Shown here in pieces: positions 1 to 9,608 of a stretch of DNA of 42,110 bases. Numbering within the stretch: the stretch's first letter is position 1; each line of letters opens with the position of its first letter. Position numbers and translations under genes: made by a program. This stretch comes from Streptomyces ipomoeae 91-03 (GTDB lineage Bacteria; Actinomycetota; Actinomycetes; Streptomycetales; Streptomycetaceae). Location: the NCBI RefSeq assembly GCF_000317595.1, contig NZ_AEJC01000393.1, forward strand, positions 1 to 42,110, written 5' to 3'. A model generated the notes under the pieces. That model ran no database searches and was not told the origin of the DNA. It worked only from the letters and a program-made list of their open reading frames with translations.

Positions 1-7
1 GGGGGTC

Positions 8-28
8 CCCCCGGCCGAAGGCTGGGGG
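8..28. repeat. Small GC-rich stem-loop repeat
   Basis: A 9-base arm CCCCCGGCC and its partner GGCTGGGGG (one G-U pair) enclose a GAA loop. Short hairpins of this form are scattered between genes in Streptomyces genomes. It lies just before the first gene of the window and could be the terminator of a gene to the left or a REP-like repeat. The sequence alone does not decide. Confidence 0.45.
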
Positions 29-65
29 AGTTCCGGCACAGTCCGGGACGGGCGCGGAGGGCTCC

Positions 66-308
66 GTGGCCGAGGTGACACGGCGGCGGTGGGGCGTGGC
101 TCTGGGCGGACCGTTCCCGGCGCGGTTCTCGGAGCCGGGGTGGAGTTACGAGGAACGGGTCGGGCACCGTTGTCCTGTCTGTGAAGGGGAGTTGCATGCC
201 ATGCGCAGGCGGTATGCGTCGCAGGGGCGGGTGTACCGGTACACCGCGTTCATCTGCCCCGCCTGCCCCACTGCGTTCAGCCTGGCGGACCTGGGGGCGA
301 AGAAGTAG
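66..308 (+). CDS. Small zinc-ribbon-like hypothetical protein
   Basis: This 80-residue protein starts at GTG 66. It contains two CxxC knuckles, CPVC near residues 36-39 and CPAC near residues 64-67, about 25 residues apart. This spacing is typical of a small rubredoxin-like or zinc-ribbon fold that binds one zinc ion. No other domain, signal peptide or membrane segment is visible. It stands alone on the plus strand and runs toward the convergent nitroreductase gene, with under 30 bases between the stops. Function is unknown; it could be a nucleic-acid-binding or protein-docking ribbon. Coding bias and the paired cysteines support a real gene. Confidence 0.6.
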   Translation: MAEVTRRRWGVALGGPFPARFSEPGWSYEERVGHRCPVCEGELHAMRRRYASQGRVYRYTAFICPACPTAFSLADLGAKK

Positions 309-335
309 GCCTCTTCGTCGTGACCGGGGTGAGGC

Positions 336-926
336 TCAGACCGTGGTGATGACCTGCTCGAAGTCCAGGCGCGGGGAGCGCGGGTAGGAGGCGCCCTCGC
401 CCGGCTTGCCGATGTTGACGACCATCAGCGGGGTGTGGTCGTCGTCCAGGAACTCCTTGCGGACGCCCTCCGCGTCGAAGCCGGTCATCGGGCCGGCGGC
501 CAGGCCGGCGGCGCGGACGCCGATGATGAAGTACGCGGCCTGGAGGGCGGCGTTGAGCTTGGCGGAGCTCTCACGCGCCGCGCGCTCGGCGAAGAAGAGA
601 TCCTTGGCCTGCGGGAACGCCGGGAACAGGGTCGGCAGCTCCTCGTGGAACTCGTTGTCCGCGGAGAGGATCGCGACCAGCGGGGCGGTGGCCGTCTTGG
701 CCTGGTTGCCCTCGGCCATGTGCGTCACCAGACGCTCACGGGCCTCGGCGGAGCGGACCAGGGTGATGCGCAGCGGGGTCTGGTTGAAGGCGGTCGGGCC
801 GTACTTGACCAGGTCGTAGATCGCCTCCAGCTGCTCCTCGGTCACCGGCTCGTCGGTGAAGGCGTTCGCGGTGCGGGCCTCACGGAACAGCAGGTCCTGG
901 GCGGCGGGGTCAAGAACGAGGGACAT
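336..926 (-). CDS. RutE-like nitroreductase family protein (malonic semialdehyde reductase-like)
   Basis: This 196-residue FMN-dependent nitroreductase-fold protein matches the RutE/HadB-like branch in length and features: an N-terminal helix followed by the dimer motif YGPTAFNQTPLR, a central ADNEFHEELPTLFPAF segment, and the C-terminal LMVVNIGKPGEGASYPRSPR segment. In E. coli, RutE reduces malonic semialdehyde during pyrimidine breakdown. No other rut genes are nearby, so here it may be a general NAD(P)H-dependent reductase. The ATG has an AAGG ribosome site about 7 bases upstream and a good -35/-10 pair (965-993). Substrate is inferred only from family likeness. Confidence 0.85.
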   Translation of the reverse strand: MSLVLDPAAQDLLFREARTANAFTDEPVTEEQLEAIYDLVKYGPTAFNQTPLRITLVRSAEARERLVTHMAEGNQAKTATAPLVAILSADNEFHEELPTLFPAFPQAKDLFFAERAARESSAKLNAALQAAYFIIGVRAAGLAAGPMTGFDAEGVRKEFLDDDHTPLMVVNIGKPGEGASYPRSPRLDFEQVITTV

Positions 927-964
927 GGGGCAACCTTCGTGAGACTTGGTGGCTTACGGCCTCG

Positions 965-993
965 ACAGTACGCAAGGGAAGTTCAAGTTTCAA
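965..993 (-). promoter_or_regulatory. Sigma-70/HrdB-type promoter of the nitroreductase gene
   Basis: On the minus strand the hexamers are TTGAAA (988-993) and TACTGT (965-970) with a 17-base spacer, a good match to housekeeping promoters. The -35 and spacer contain the direct repeat AACTT-G-AACTT, a plausible operator for a MarR- or HxlR-type repressor. The leader to the ATG at 926 would be about 30 bases. Confidence 0.6.
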
Positions 994-1133
994 CCAAAGA
1001 GTCCGTCAAGTGATCCGCTTCACAGAACCCAGGGGTGGGCCTACCGCCGCCGGCATGGGCACGAGGCCCGGCCCACCAGGCCTCCCCGCGACATGACACG
1101 ACCCGAACCGCTCCCCACGCGCCGGAAAGGGCC

Positions 1134-1502
1134 GACCTCACCCACTCGCCGGGCTCCCTGCGCCGCCCCAGCCACTCGCCTCCACGTTTGCTGCCCCGGT
1201 TGGGGGCGCTCGGTTTCGTGTGGTTCGGCCCGGTCGGGATGGCCCGGCTCCGTGTGGCTCGACCCGGTTGGGGTCGCCCGGCTTTGCGTGGCTCGACCCG
1301 GTTGAGGTCGCCGCTTTGCGTGCTCGACCCGGTCGACCTCACTCACCCGCCAGGCCCCCTGATCCGGCCCCAGCCACTCGCTTTCACGCGTGCTGCCCCG
1401 GTTGGGGGCGCTCGGCTTCGTGTGGTTCGGCCCGGTCGGCCTCACTCACCCGCCGGGCTCCCTGACTCGGCCCCAGCCAATCGCGTGGCTCGACCCGGTC
1501 GG
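1134..1502. repeat. About 105-bp degenerate direct repeats, two full copies and one partial
   Basis: Copy 1 lies at 1134-1237 and copy 2 at 1335-1439. Both start with a GACCTCACxCAC segment and end with the same block TGGTTCGGCCCGGTCGG. Copy 3 (1438-1502) keeps the first part and then jumps to the ending. Copies 1 and 2 start 201 bases apart. The tract lies in the 640-base gap between the nitroreductase promoter and xseB. No credible gene lies in this gap; the open frames there are composed of low-complexity Pro/Arg/Gly runs produced by the repeat. Confidence 0.75.
1224..1340. repeat. Tandem 34-bp repeat, three and a half units
   Basis: Units start at 1224 (34 bp), 1258 (34 bp), 1292 (31 bp) and 1323 (partial). 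Each has the pattern CTCGACCCGGTTGxGGTCGCC followed by a GGCTTTGCGTGG-like tail. The array lies inside the larger 105-bp repeat unit, so the two duplications are nested. Confidence 0.75.
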
Positions 1503-1570
1503 AATCGGTCGGCTCCGGGTGGCGCCACGCGGCCGGAGTCATCCGGCTCCACGCACCCGGGCGTCCCGCC

Positions 1571-1867
1571 TCATTCGCCCCCGCCGCCGGAGGCCCCCGG
1601 GTCCTCGTCCTCGCCCTCTGCCAGCGCCGCGTCCAGGCGGGCGCGGGCGCCGTCCAGCCAGCGGCGGCACACCTTTGCCAGTTCCTCGCCGCGCTCCCAG
1701 AGGGCGAGGGACTCCTCCAGCGTCGTACCGCCCGCCTCCAGCCGCCGTACGACCTCGATCAGCTCGTCACGCGCCTGCTCGTAACCGAGGGTCCGGTCGG
1801 CCTCGGACATACCGGGTGCCCCCTCGGCCTCGGTCATCCCCTCGGCCTCGCTCACGTTGCTGGTCAT
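1571..1867 (-). CDS. xseB: Exodeoxyribonuclease VII small subunit
   Basis: This protein of up to 98 residues is the small subunit that coats the XseA large subunit to form exonuclease VII, a cytosolic single-strand DNA nuclease used in repair. The family core is plain: [20 protein letters not shown], then [31 protein letters not shown]. The N-terminus is an acidic Met/Glu-rich stretch with further in-frame ATG codons (MTEAEG, MSEADR), so the real start may be later than the ATG at 1865-1867. A later start would give the usual 75-85 residues. It follows xseA by 10 bases and is surely in the same operon. The tail is Glu/Asp/Gly-rich and variable. Confidence 0.92.
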   Translation of the reverse strand: MTSNVSEAEGMTEAEGAPGMSEADRTLGYEQARDELIEVVRRLEAGGTTLEESLALWERGEELAKVCRRWLDGARARLDAALAEGEDEDPGASGGGGE

Positions 1868-1877
1868 GCGGCCCACC

Positions 1878-3104
1878 TTATGCGTCCCCTCCGACAGTCC
1901 CGTCGACCCGGACGGTGAACTCGCCCCCGGCCACCCGAGCCCGCAGCGGCTCCGCCGCCGTGACCTCCCCGGGAGCGCGGACCACATGGCCGTCGGCCTT
2001 CTGCAGCACCGCGTACCCCCGCTGGAGGGTCGCGGCGGGGGAGAGGGCCACCACGCGCGCGTGCGTGTGCGTCAGCTCCGAGGAGGCGCGGTCCAGATGG
2101 TGGCCGAGACAGCGCCGGCCCCGGTCGAGGAGCGAGGCCACATGGTCGGCGCGCTCGTCGATCATCCGGTGCGGATCCTCTATCGACGGGCGGGCCAGCG
2201 CATGGGCCAGCCCCCGCTCCTCCCGCTCCACGAACGCCTCGACGCACCGCCGGGCCCGGTTCCGCAACAATCGCACCCGCTCGTACTCCTCGCCCACGTC
2301 CGGCACGACCTTCTTCGCCGCGTCGGTGGGCGTGGACGCCCGCAGGTCCGCCACATAGTCCAGCAGCGGGGTGTCCGGCTCATGCCCGATGGCCGACACG
2401 ACGGGCGTACGGCACGCCGCCACCGCCCGTACGAGCTGCTCGTCGGAGAACGGCAACAGGTCCTCCACACTGCCGCCGCCGCGCGCCACGACGATGACGT
2501 CCACACCGTCCAGCGCGTCCAGCTCCTTCACGGCCTGGACCACCTGCGGCACCGCGTGCGCCCCCTGCACGGCCACATTGCGCACCTCGAAGCGGACGGC
2601 CGGCCAGCGGTGCCGCGCGTTCTCCAGGACGTCCCGCTCGGCCGCCGAGGCCCGACCGCACACCAGCCCGATCAGCTGCGGCAGAAACGGCAGCGCCTTC
2701 TTCCGCTCCGGCGCGAACAGCCCTTCGCTCGCCAGGGACTTCTTCAACTGCTCAAGCCGCGCGAGCAGTTCACCGACCCCGACCGGCCTTATCTCGGTCG
2801 CCCGCAGCGACAACTGCCCCCTGGGCGCGTACCACTCCGGCTTCGCCAGTACGACGACCCGCGCGCCCTCGCTCACCACATCGGCCACCGCGTCGAACAC
2901 CTGCCGGAAACAGGTCACGCTCACGGAGATGTCGTACGACGGGTCCCGCAACGTCAGGAACACGACCCCCGCCCCCGGGCGCCGCGACAACTGCGTGATC
3001 TGCCCCTCGACCCACACCGCCCCGAGCCGGTCGATCCACCCGCCGATGAGCCGGGAGACCTCACCGACGGGGAGGGGAGCCTCTGCGGACGTGTTGAGAG
3101 CCAT
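1878..3104 (-). CDS. xseA: Exodeoxyribonuclease VII large subunit
   Basis: The 408-residue catalytic subunit of exonuclease VII degrades single-stranded DNA from both ends to acid-soluble oligonucleotides. It begins with an OB-fold ([25 protein letters not shown] near residues 10-35). The catalytic domain follows, with the signatures [49 protein letters not shown] and [17 protein letters not shown], and then a coiled-coil region. Only the ATG at 3104 gives the family's usual length; the open frame continues far upstream without domain support. It is divergent from ispH, with about 100 bases between them. Confidence 0.95.
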   Translation of the reverse strand: MALNTSAEAPLPVGEVSRLIGGWIDRLGAVWVEGQITQLSRRPGAGVVFLTLRDPSYDISVSVTCFRQVFDAVADVVSEGARVVVLAKPEWYAPRGQLSLRATEIRPVGVGELLARLEQLKKSLASEGLFAPERKKALPFLPQLIGLVCGRASAAERDVLENARHRWPAVRFEVRNVAVQGAHAVPQVVQAVKELDALDGVDVIVVARGGGSVEDLLPFSDEQLVRAVAACRTPVVSAIGHEPDTPLLDYVADLRASTPTDAAKKVVPDVGEEYERVRLLRNRARRCVEAFVEREERGLAHALARPSIEDPHRMIDERADHVASLLDRGRRCLGHHLDRASSELTHTHARVVALSPAATLQRGYAVLQKADGHVVRAPGEVTAAEPLRARVAGGEFTVRVDGTVGGDA

Positions 3105-3205
3105 GCGGTGAGCGTAACGGCGGGGGCCGACAACGTCAGGGCGCCCGGCGTTCGAGAGGGCACCCGGCGTTCGGCACGCGTGTCGGCCCCCACAACCGCG
3201 GCCCT

Positions 3206-3211
3206 TACGAT
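3206..3211 (+). promoter_or_regulatory. Candidate -10 box for a leaderless ispH transcript
   Basis: TACGAT lies 7 bases before the ATG at 3219. Transcription from this box would begin at or next to the A of that ATG, giving a leaderless mRNA, a common arrangement in Streptomyces. A weak -35 (TGTCGG, 3181-3186) sits 19 bases upstream. The box overlaps the alternative ATG at 3210, which argues for the 3219 start. Confidence 0.45.
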
Positions 3212-3218
3212 GGGACCC

Positions 3219-4229
3219 ATGACCGCTTCGCCTGGCCGCCGTCGTGTCCTCCTCGCCGCTCCGCGCGGGTACTGCGCGGGGGTCGACCGTGCTGTGATCG
3301 CTGTCGAGAAGGCCCTGGAGCAGTACGGGGCCCCGATCTATGTCCGCCACGAGATCGTGCACAACAAATACGTCGTGCAGACCCTGGAGAAGAAGGGGGC
3401 CATCTTCGTCGAGCAGACGGAGGAGGTGCCCGAGGGGAACATCGTGATGTTCTCGGCGCACGGTGTGGCGCCGACCGTTCACGAGGAGGCGGAGCGAGGG
3501 AAGCTCGCCACGATCGACGCGACGTGCCCGCTGGTCACCAAGGTGCACAAGGAGGCGATCCGATACGCCAAGGAGGACTTCGACATCCTCCTGATCGGGC
3601 ACGAGGGACACGAAGAGGTCATCGGTACGTCGGGCGAGGCGCCGGACCACATCCAGCTGGTCGACGGGCCCGGCGACGTCGAGAAGGTCAAGGTCCGCGA
3701 CCCGTCCAAGGTGGTCTGGCTGTCGCAGACCACGCTCTCCGTCGACGAGACGATGGAGACGGTCGGCGCCCTCAAGGAGAAGTTCCCGCTGCTCGTCTCG
3801 CCGCCCAGCGACGACATCTGCTACGCCACGCAGAACCGTCAGCTCGCCGTGAAGCAGATGGGCGCGGAGGCAGAGCTGGTCATCGTGGTCGGCTCGCGCA
3901 ACTCCTCCAACTCCAAGCGGCTCGTCGAGGTCGCCAAGCTCGCCGGCTCGCGCGAGGCGTACCTCGTGGACTTCGCGAACGAGATCGACGAGGCCTGGCT
4001 GGAGGGTGTCGAGACGGTCGGTGTCACCTCCGGCGCCTCCGTGCCCGAGGTCCTCGTCGAGGAGGTCCTGGAGTGGCTCTCCCAGCGCGGCTACGAGGAC
4101 GTCGAGCTGGTCAAGGCCGCCGAGGAGTCGATCACCTTCTCCCTTCCGAAGGAACTCCGCCGCGACCTGCGCGAGGAGGCCGCGACCCTCGTCGCCGAGC
4201 GCACCGGCCAGGGCTCCGCCCAGGCCTGA
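3219..4229 (+). CDS. ispH: 4-hydroxy-3-methylbut-2-enyl diphosphate reductase
   Basis: This 336-residue enzyme is the last step of the MEP (non-mevalonate) isoprenoid pathway. It reduces HMBPP to IPP and DMAPP with a [4Fe-4S] cluster in the cytosol. The three cluster cysteines are visible in [23 protein letters not shown] and [11 protein letters not shown]. The active-site signatures [37 protein letters not shown] and TSGASVPE are all intact. The ATG at 3210 is in frame and used in some annotations of the family; 3219 fits the promoter better. A strong hairpin at 4247-4275 ends the unit, so it is probably monocistronic. Confidence 0.97.
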   Translation: MTASPGRRRVLLAAPRGYCAGVDRAVIAVEKALEQYGAPIYVRHEIVHNKYVVQTLEKKGAIFVEQTEEVPEGNIVMFSAHGVAPTVHEEAERGKLATIDATCPLVTKVHKEAIRYAKEDFDILLIGHEGHEEVIGTSGEAPDHIQLVDGPGDVEKVKVRDPSKVVWLSQTTLSVDETMETVGALKEKFPLLVSPPSDDICYATQNRQLAVKQMGAEAELVIVVGSRNSSNSKRLVEVAKLAGSREAYLVDFANEIDEAWLEGVETVGVTSGASVPEVLVEEVLEWLSQRGYEDVELVKAAEESITFSLPKELRRDLREEAATLVAERTGQGSAQA

Positions 4230-4246
4230 CTCCCCACCTGCCCGTA

Positions 4247-4275
4247 CGGCCCCGGACGAGGAAGTTCCGGGGCCG
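4247..4275 (+). terminator. Stem-loop terminator after ispH
   Basis: A perfect 10-bp stem, CGGCCCCGGA paired with TCCGGGGCCG, with a 9-base loop, begins 17 bases after the ispH stop. There is no U tract, as is frequent for Streptomyces terminators. Confidence 0.7.
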
Positions 4276-4384
4276 CCGTGTTCGAGGACGGGCCGTGTTC
4301 GAATACGTGAAGGTTCGGAGGCCGTACGCGTTCGAGGGCGTGAGGATTCCCCGCCCGGACGGCGGACGGACCACCCCGGGCCGT

Positions 4385-4409
4385 GACTGTCAGTCGTACG
4401 ACGTAACGT
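4385..4409 (+). promoter_or_regulatory. ppgK promoter region: 11-bp palindrome and -10 box, likely leaderless
   Basis: TAACGT (4404-4409) lies 6 bases before the ATG at 4416, again placing the start of transcription at or near the start codon. The 11-bp palindrome GACTGTCAGTC (4385-4395) covers roughly -31 to -21 and could be an operator. No convincing -35 hexamer is seen. Confidence 0.4.
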
Positions 4410-4415
4410 AGGGCC

Positions 4416-5162
4416 ATGCACATCTTCGGCGTGGACATCGGCGGATCCGGGATCAAGGGCGCTCCCGTGGACCTGGACCGGGGCGACCTGGCGGACGAGC
4501 GGTACAAGGTGCTGACCCCGCACCCGGCGACGCCCGACGCGGTGGCCGACGGGGTGAAAGAGGTCGTCGAGCACTTCGGCTGGACCGGGCCGGTCGGCAT
4601 CACCTTCCCCGGCGTGGTCACGGGCGGTGCCACGATCCGTACGGCGGCCAACGTCGACAAGGCCTGGATCGACGTCGACGCGCGCGCCCTGCTCGGCGAG
4701 CGGCTCGGCGGACTGCCGGTGACGGTGGTGAACGACGCGGACGCGGCGGGCGTCGCCGAGGTGCAGTTCGGCGCCGGACGCGACCGCCGGGGCACCGTCA
4801 TCCTGCTCACCTTCGGCACGGGCATCGGCAGTGCCCTCTTCAGCGACGGCGTCCTCGTCCCCAACACCGAGCTGGGTCATCTGGAGCTGCACGGCCACGA
4901 CGCCGAGACCCGCGCCTCCACCAAGGCCAAGGACGACCAAGAGCTGACCTGGGAGCACTGGGCCAAGCGTGTCACCAAGTACCTCGCCCATGTGGAGATG
5001 CTCTTCTCGCCCGAGCTCTTCATCATCGGCGGCGGGGTCAGCCGCAAGTCCAACAAGTTCCTTCACCTGATCGAGGGCATCAAGGCCGAGATCGTGCCGG
5101 CACAGCTGCAGAACAACGCGGGGATCGTGGGCGCGGCGATGCGCGCGGCGAAGGCCGGCTAG
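4416..5162 (+). CDS. ppgK: Polyphosphate glucokinase (ROK family)
   Basis: This 248-residue ROK-fold kinase phosphorylates glucose to glucose 6-phosphate using inorganic polyphosphate and, in many homologues, ATP. The N-terminal phosphate loop [16 protein letters not shown], the catalytic [11 protein letters not shown] segment, the second phosphate loop [12 protein letters not shown], and the polyphosphate glucokinase signature [13 protein letters not shown] are all present. It lacks the Cys-rich zinc motif of Glk-type ROK kinases, which supports the polyphosphate glucokinase assignment. Length and start match actinobacterial PpgK. It stands alone between two terminators. Confidence 0.93.
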   Translation: MHIFGVDIGGSGIKGAPVDLDRGDLADERYKVLTPHPATPDAVADGVKEVVEHFGWTGPVGITFPGVVTGGATIRTAANVDKAWIDVDARALLGERLGGLPVTVVNDADAAGVAEVQFGAGRDRRGTVILLTFGTGIGSALFSDGVLVPNTELGHLELHGHDAETRASTKAKDDQELTWEHWAKRVTKYLAHVEMLFSPELFIIGGGVSRKSNKFLHLIEGIKAEIVPAQLQNNAGIVGAAMRAAKAG

Positions 5163-5167
5163 ACACG

Positions 5168-5207
5168 GGGAGCCCCACCCCGGACTCCCCGGGGGAACGG
5201 GGCTCCC
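5168..5207. terminator. Bidirectional terminator between ppgK and the DUF6542 gene
   Basis: GGGAGCCCC (5168-5176) pairs with GGGGCTCCC (5199-5207), a 9-bp stem enclosing a smaller CCCCGGGG-type hairpin. It lies within the 67-base gap between the convergent stops and can serve both genes. Confidence 0.65.
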
Positions 5208-5229
5208 TCCGAGACCCTGGCTCCAGGAC

Positions 5230-5961
5230 CTAGGAACCCCGAGGGACGGTCCGGCGGGGCTGCGCCGTCGCGGGCCTCGGGGAGCGGGGGCGGACAGGGC
5301 GGCGGTCGTACGGCCCCTGGGCCTGAACACCGGGTGCCCGGAGCCGCCCCTGCCCCTGCCGTCGCTCCCTCTCCCTCTGCCTCTCTCGCTCCCACTCCCG
5401 CTCGGCCGCCCGGCGGGCCATCAGCCGCACTTTGCGCACGGTCACGATGACGCCGGCGACGAGGGTGCCGCCGTAGAGCCAGCCCGCCTGTACGGCGAGG
5501 GCGGTGACGAGTGCCATCAGCTGGTCGCCGAGCCCGCCCTCGTCACCCTCGACGAGGGGCAGCCCGGCGGCGAAGGCGATGGGCACGACGACCGGCGCGC
5601 TGGCGAGGTCACCCCTCCGCACCCACACCGCGGTCAAGGCGCTGACCAGCAGGAACAGCACGCCGTAGACGATGGGGGAAGCCCCGAGGAGCAGTCGGAC
5701 GAGGGCGGCGAGGACGAACATCGTCACCCCGCAGAACAACCCGGAACCCAGGCCGGTGAGCCGGGGGTTCGGCATGCGGCGCACGGCGCGGACGACGCGT
5801 CGTACGGCTTGCACCGGGGGTGGAACGGGCCCGCGCGCGACCGGAGCACGACGCGGCGCCCCCGCGCCCGACGAGCCCCGGCCGCCTCTGGCCGCCTGGG
5901 GTGGGAGGGGCATGCCGCGGTGCGGGTCGGTGCGAGGCGGGTGCGTCCTGTGTTGCTCCAC
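5230..5961 (-). CDS. DUF6542 domain membrane protein
   Basis: This 243-residue protein is conserved beside ychF and ppgK in Streptomyces. Residues 1-60 are Pro/Arg/Gly-rich and probably disordered and cytosolic. The DUF6542 core begins at [16 protein letters not shown] and contains about four hydrophobic segments (near residues 70-92, 95-112, 120-140 and 150-178). A highly charged Arg/Glu tail with [20 protein letters not shown] repeats, likely helical, follows. The pattern suggests a small multi-span membrane protein with both ends inside the cell. No biochemical function is known. It is divergent from ychF across 236 bases that must hold both promoters. Confidence 0.8.
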   Translation of the reverse strand: MEQHRTHPPRTDPHRGMPLPPQAARGGRGSSGAGAPRRAPVARGPVPPPVQAVRRVVRAVRRMPNPRLTGLGSGLFCGVTMFVLAALVRLLLGASPIVYGVLFLLVSALTAVWVRRGDLASAPVVVPIAFAAGLPLVEGDEGGLGDQLMALVTALAVQAGWLYGGTLVAGVIVTVRKVRLMARRAAEREWERERQRERERRQGQGRLRAPGVQAQGPYDRRPVRPRSPRPATAQPRRTVPRGS

Positions 5962-6197
5962 TGGACCAACTTAGGTCGGTTAATGTGCCGAATAGGTCTA
6001 CAGACACGCCGTTGGGCGGACCTTGGCCACGCGTTCGATACCTCGCCGGGGCGGGTACCGGCACGCCGTAAACTGGGGGATCGGCCGGCCCTCTGGCCGC
6101 TGGGGCATGATCCGCCGGACAGGCCCTGAACCTCCAGGCCCTGTCGCCCCAGGCCCCGGCCGCCTGGCCCTCCTCCTACGTACGGGAAGTCGTAAAC

Positions 6198-7286
<1,089 letters not shown>

Positions 7287-7337
7287 GCGAGTGCGATAAC
7301 ACCACGTTGGCGATCTGGCAAACTTGCAGGTCAGATG

Positions 7338-7363
7338 GGGTCGGCTCTTCCGGGAGTCGGCCC
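7338..7363 (+). terminator. Rho-independent terminator after ychF
   Basis: GGGTCGGCTC pairs with GAGTCGGCCC (10 bp, two G-U pairs, 6-base loop) and is followed by TTT. A very similar stem, GGGGTCGAGC/GCTCGGCCCC, is found at 29315-29344. Confidence 0.6.
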
Positions 7364-7474
7364 TTTGCTGTTTCCCGTGCTGGGATGGTGCTGGTTTTTC
7401 TGGTGAGTCGTCACGCAATTGGTTCTGGTGTGGGCGGTTGGGAGTGGTACGTTATTCGGTACCATTTGGTGTAG

Positions 7475-7552
7475 GTCAACGACGATCATGAGGCCATCGA
7501 GATCGTCTCCAAGCACGGCAACGCCGTACCCCTCTCTGTCAGCCTTGGGTGA
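7475..7552 (+). pseudogene. Scrap of a YefM/Phd-family antitoxin
   Basis: Reading from GTC 7475 gives a 25-residue stretch, VNDDHEAIEIVSKHGNAVPL followed by SVSLG and a stop. The first part matches the conserved strand-helix of YefM antitoxins (VNxDHxxIxIxxKxGNAVxxS). The N-terminal part and the usual Glu-Tyr segment after it are missing, and no partner toxin is present. It is a decayed relic and marks the left edge of the accessory region. Confidence 0.5.
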
Positions 7553-7606
7553 GACGTCCCGCTTCGTCGGGTTAGCCTGAGAGGGCACGACAGGAGAATC
7601 ACCCCC

Positions 7607-7753
7607 TCATGACCAGCACCACTCCTTGACGTGCGAGTGGTACAGGCGCTCGCGGCGCAGGATCGCGCCCTTCTCGTTCTTGGGTGCGGCGTCGTACTCG
7701 GCCACGATCCGCAGCTTGTACACGGCCTGCTCGGCCGGATCCGGCTGGAGTAC
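7607..7753 (-). pseudogene. Truncated transposase N-terminal fragment
   Basis: On the minus strand this reads VLQPDPAEQAVYKLRIVAEY, a short linker, then GAILRRERLYHSHVKEW and a stop. The pattern KLRIVAEY...LRRExLYxSHxxEW resembles the helix-turn-helix start of actinobacterial IS3-type OrfA transposases. The fragment is cut by the IS5-family element at 7756; its apparent ATG lies inside that element's terminal repeat. The rest of the gene is missing on both sides. Confidence 0.5.
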
Positions 7754-7755
7754 TA

Positions 7756-8697
7756 GGGTGCGTTTCATATGTGGATCTTGATGTGTCAAGATCCCACTTC
7801 GTGGGGCGGCATGATCTGACGAATACACAGTGGGCGAAGCTGGAGCCCCTGCTCCCGGTCGGCAAGAAGCCTGGACGGCCACCGGTGCACACCAAGCGGC
7901 AACTGATAGACGGCATACGGTGGCGCACCCGCGCCGGTGCTTCCTGGCGGGACGTGCCCGAGCGCTATGGCCCGTGGGAGACGGTCTACGGCCTGTTCCG
8001 CCGCTGGCAGCGGGACGGCACCTGGCACCGCATCTTCGAACAGCTGCAGGCCCAGGCCGACGCCGAGGGACTGATCACCTGGGACGTCTCGGTGGACTCG
8101 ACCATCGCCCGCGCCCACCAGCATGCGGCCGGCGCCCGCAAAAAGGGGATCTGCAGATCGAGCCGCCAGGCGGTGTGTTCATCGAGCCCGACGACCACGG
8201 GCTCGGACGCTCCCGGGGCGGGCTGACAACCAAGCTCCACCTGGCGGTCGAGCAGGCCCAGAAACCGATGTCGCTGGTCATCACGGCAGGACAGCGCGGT
8301 GATTCCCCGCAGTTCCAGGTGGTCTTGGGCCGCATCCGGGTGCCCCGGCTCGGGTCGGGCCGCCCGCGCACCCGGCCGGACAAGGTGCGTGCCGACAAGG
8401 CGTACGGCTCCCGCGCGAACCGTGCCTACCTGCGCAAGCGCGGTATCCGCTGCACGATCCCGGAGAAGCGCGACCAGATCGCCAACCGCAAGAACCGCGG
8501 CTCCCACGGCGGCCGGCCACCTAAGTTCGACAAGGCCGACTACAAGGAGCGCCACGCGGTCGAGTGCGGAATCAATCGCCTCAAGCGGCACCGCGCTGTC
8601 GCCACGAGATACGACAAGTTGGCAGTTCGCTACGAGGCGACCGTGCTGGTCGCAGCCATCAACGAGTGGCTGTGACCAGCACTTTCAAAACGCACCC
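7756..8697 (+). mobile_element. IS5-family element, IS427-type, complete
   Basis: The terminal inverted repeats GGGTGCGTTT (7756-7765) and AAACGCACCC (8688-8697) are perfect for 10 bp. The flanking dinucleotide TA is duplicated (7754-7755 and 8698-8699), and even the outer C and G match. The 942-bp length and TA target fit the IS427 group. The transposase fills the element in two overlapping frames. Confidence 0.9.
7771..8675 (+). CDS. IS5-family transposase (IS427 group), made by -1 frameshift
   Basis: The first frame covers the N-terminal domain, [17 protein letters not shown] to [12 protein letters not shown]. The second covers [20 protein letters not shown] to [20 protein letters not shown], the DDE catalytic core. 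They join at AAAAAGGGG (8140-8148), where a -1 slip on AAG gives the family sequence ARKKGDLQ. The joined product is about 301 residues. Visible catalytic parts are WDVSVDST (first Asp), [10 protein letters not shown] (second Asp) and [14 protein letters not shown] (Glu). The start is uncertain: GTG 7771, 7783 and 7801 are all in frame. Without the slip, translation stops at 8226. Confidence 0.88.
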
Positions 8698-9278
8698 TAG
8701 GTGCGCCTCGGCGGGGTGAGCCGGTCGAGATCCAGGCTGATGTCGAAAGGCACAGGGCGCTTGAGTGTGCCCCGGAAGATGCCCGCAGGCGCGTAGAGGC
8801 GAGTCGGTTCGTCGAGTTCGTAGACGTGCACGACAGAAGCGCCGTCCTCTTCCTCGACGCACCAATAGTGCGGGATCTTGGCTTCTGCGTACTTGTGCAG
8901 CTTCACCGTGCGGTCACGGTGGGCGGATTCCGGTGAGACGACCTCGACGACGAGCCGGACCTCTTCCGGCGCGTACCACATGCGGTCCGGGTCGTACGGC
9001 GCGGTCGTCACGAGCAGATCCGGCTCCGGGCGGTTCCGCTCGTCAAGGCGGATCGTCATCTCCCGTTCGACCTCGAGACCGGCGGGCGCGGTGGCCATGA
9101 GCGCGGTGGTGAGGGTGGTGACAAGGCGGCCGTGCCAGGATCGCTGGGGCGACATCATGAAGACGAGGGCTCCGTCGATCAGCTCGGTGTGGCGGGGCGC
9201 CTCGGGGAGGCGGTCCAGGTCCTCCGCGAACCAGCCTTCCGCGCGCGGCGGGCGCATCCAGTCGGGCAGTGCGGTCAT
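8697..9278 (-). CDS. Uma2 family (DUF820) PD-(D/E)XK nuclease-like protein
   Basis: This 193-residue member of the Uma2/DUF820 family has a restriction-endonuclease-like fold and is abundant in Streptomyces and cyanobacteria. The conserved parts are visible: RHTELIDGALVFMMSPQRSWHG, the acidic strand RPEPDLLV, the core VRLVVEVVSPESAHRDRTVKLHKYAEAKIPHYWCVEEE, and a variable C-terminal barrel. Catalytic acids would be in EPDLLV and VVEVVSPES. Biological role is not established for most members. Its stop codon is formed at the TA target of the neighbouring IS, and the pre-insertion sequence also encoded a stop there, so the protein is not truncated. Confidence 0.85.
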   Translation of the reverse strand: MTALPDWMRPPRAEGWFAEDLDRLPEAPRHTELIDGALVFMMSPQRSWHGRLVTTLTTALMATAPAGLEVEREMTIRLDERNRPEPDLLVTTAPYDPDRMWYAPEEVRLVVEVVSPESAHRDRTVKLHKYAEAKIPHYWCVEEEDGASVVHVYELDEPTRLYAPAGIFRGTLKRPVPFDISLDLDRLTPPRRT

Positions 9279-9608
9279 GGCTCAACCGTAGCGACTCGAC
9301 GAGGCCCGGGCCACGAGATCGACGACGGGGCGACCGGCCCTCCTGCCGCCCTGAAGCACCAGACCTACCGCCGGTGCTGATTCTGTGCTGACTTGGATCT
9401 CCCAGAAGCGCGTTGGTGGTCGGCCGCGAGCAGATCAGCGACGACGGCCGCGCACAGCGGGTAGATCCTTGGGACCGAGGCTGAGTACCTGCTGCGAGAG
9501 GATCACGCAGCACACGCTGTACCACGACATCCTCACCGCCATGGCGCAGGCGGCCACCATCCCAAGCAAGCTCGGTGCTGCCCGGAGCGCCCGTTGCGAT
9601 GCCGTCGC
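9279..9608. other. Intergenic region with a 25-base repeat, no gene seen
   Basis: No open frame here has a recognisable product or good start. The only distinct feature is the 25-base sequence at 9374-9399 that recurs at 29190-29215. The region separates the Uma2 gene from the last gene of the pyrrole operon and probably contains that operon's terminator, but no strong stem was identified. Confidence 0.5.
9374..9399 (+). repeat. Dispersed direct repeat, copy A (partner at 29190)
   Basis: GTGCTGATTCTGTGCTGACT followed by TGGAT matches 29190-29215 with a single mismatch (A/G at base 7), and weaker similarity continues for about 15 bases. The unit itself contains GTGCTG twice, 11 bases apart. 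Both copies lie in gene-poor accessory DNA. Neither is part of a recognised gene. Confidence 0.65.

Noticed and set aside
1857..3218. Very long open frame upstream of and in frame with ispH
   Set aside because: It is the antisense shadow of xseA and xseB, produced by high-GC codon bias; ispH has a normal start and length at 3219.
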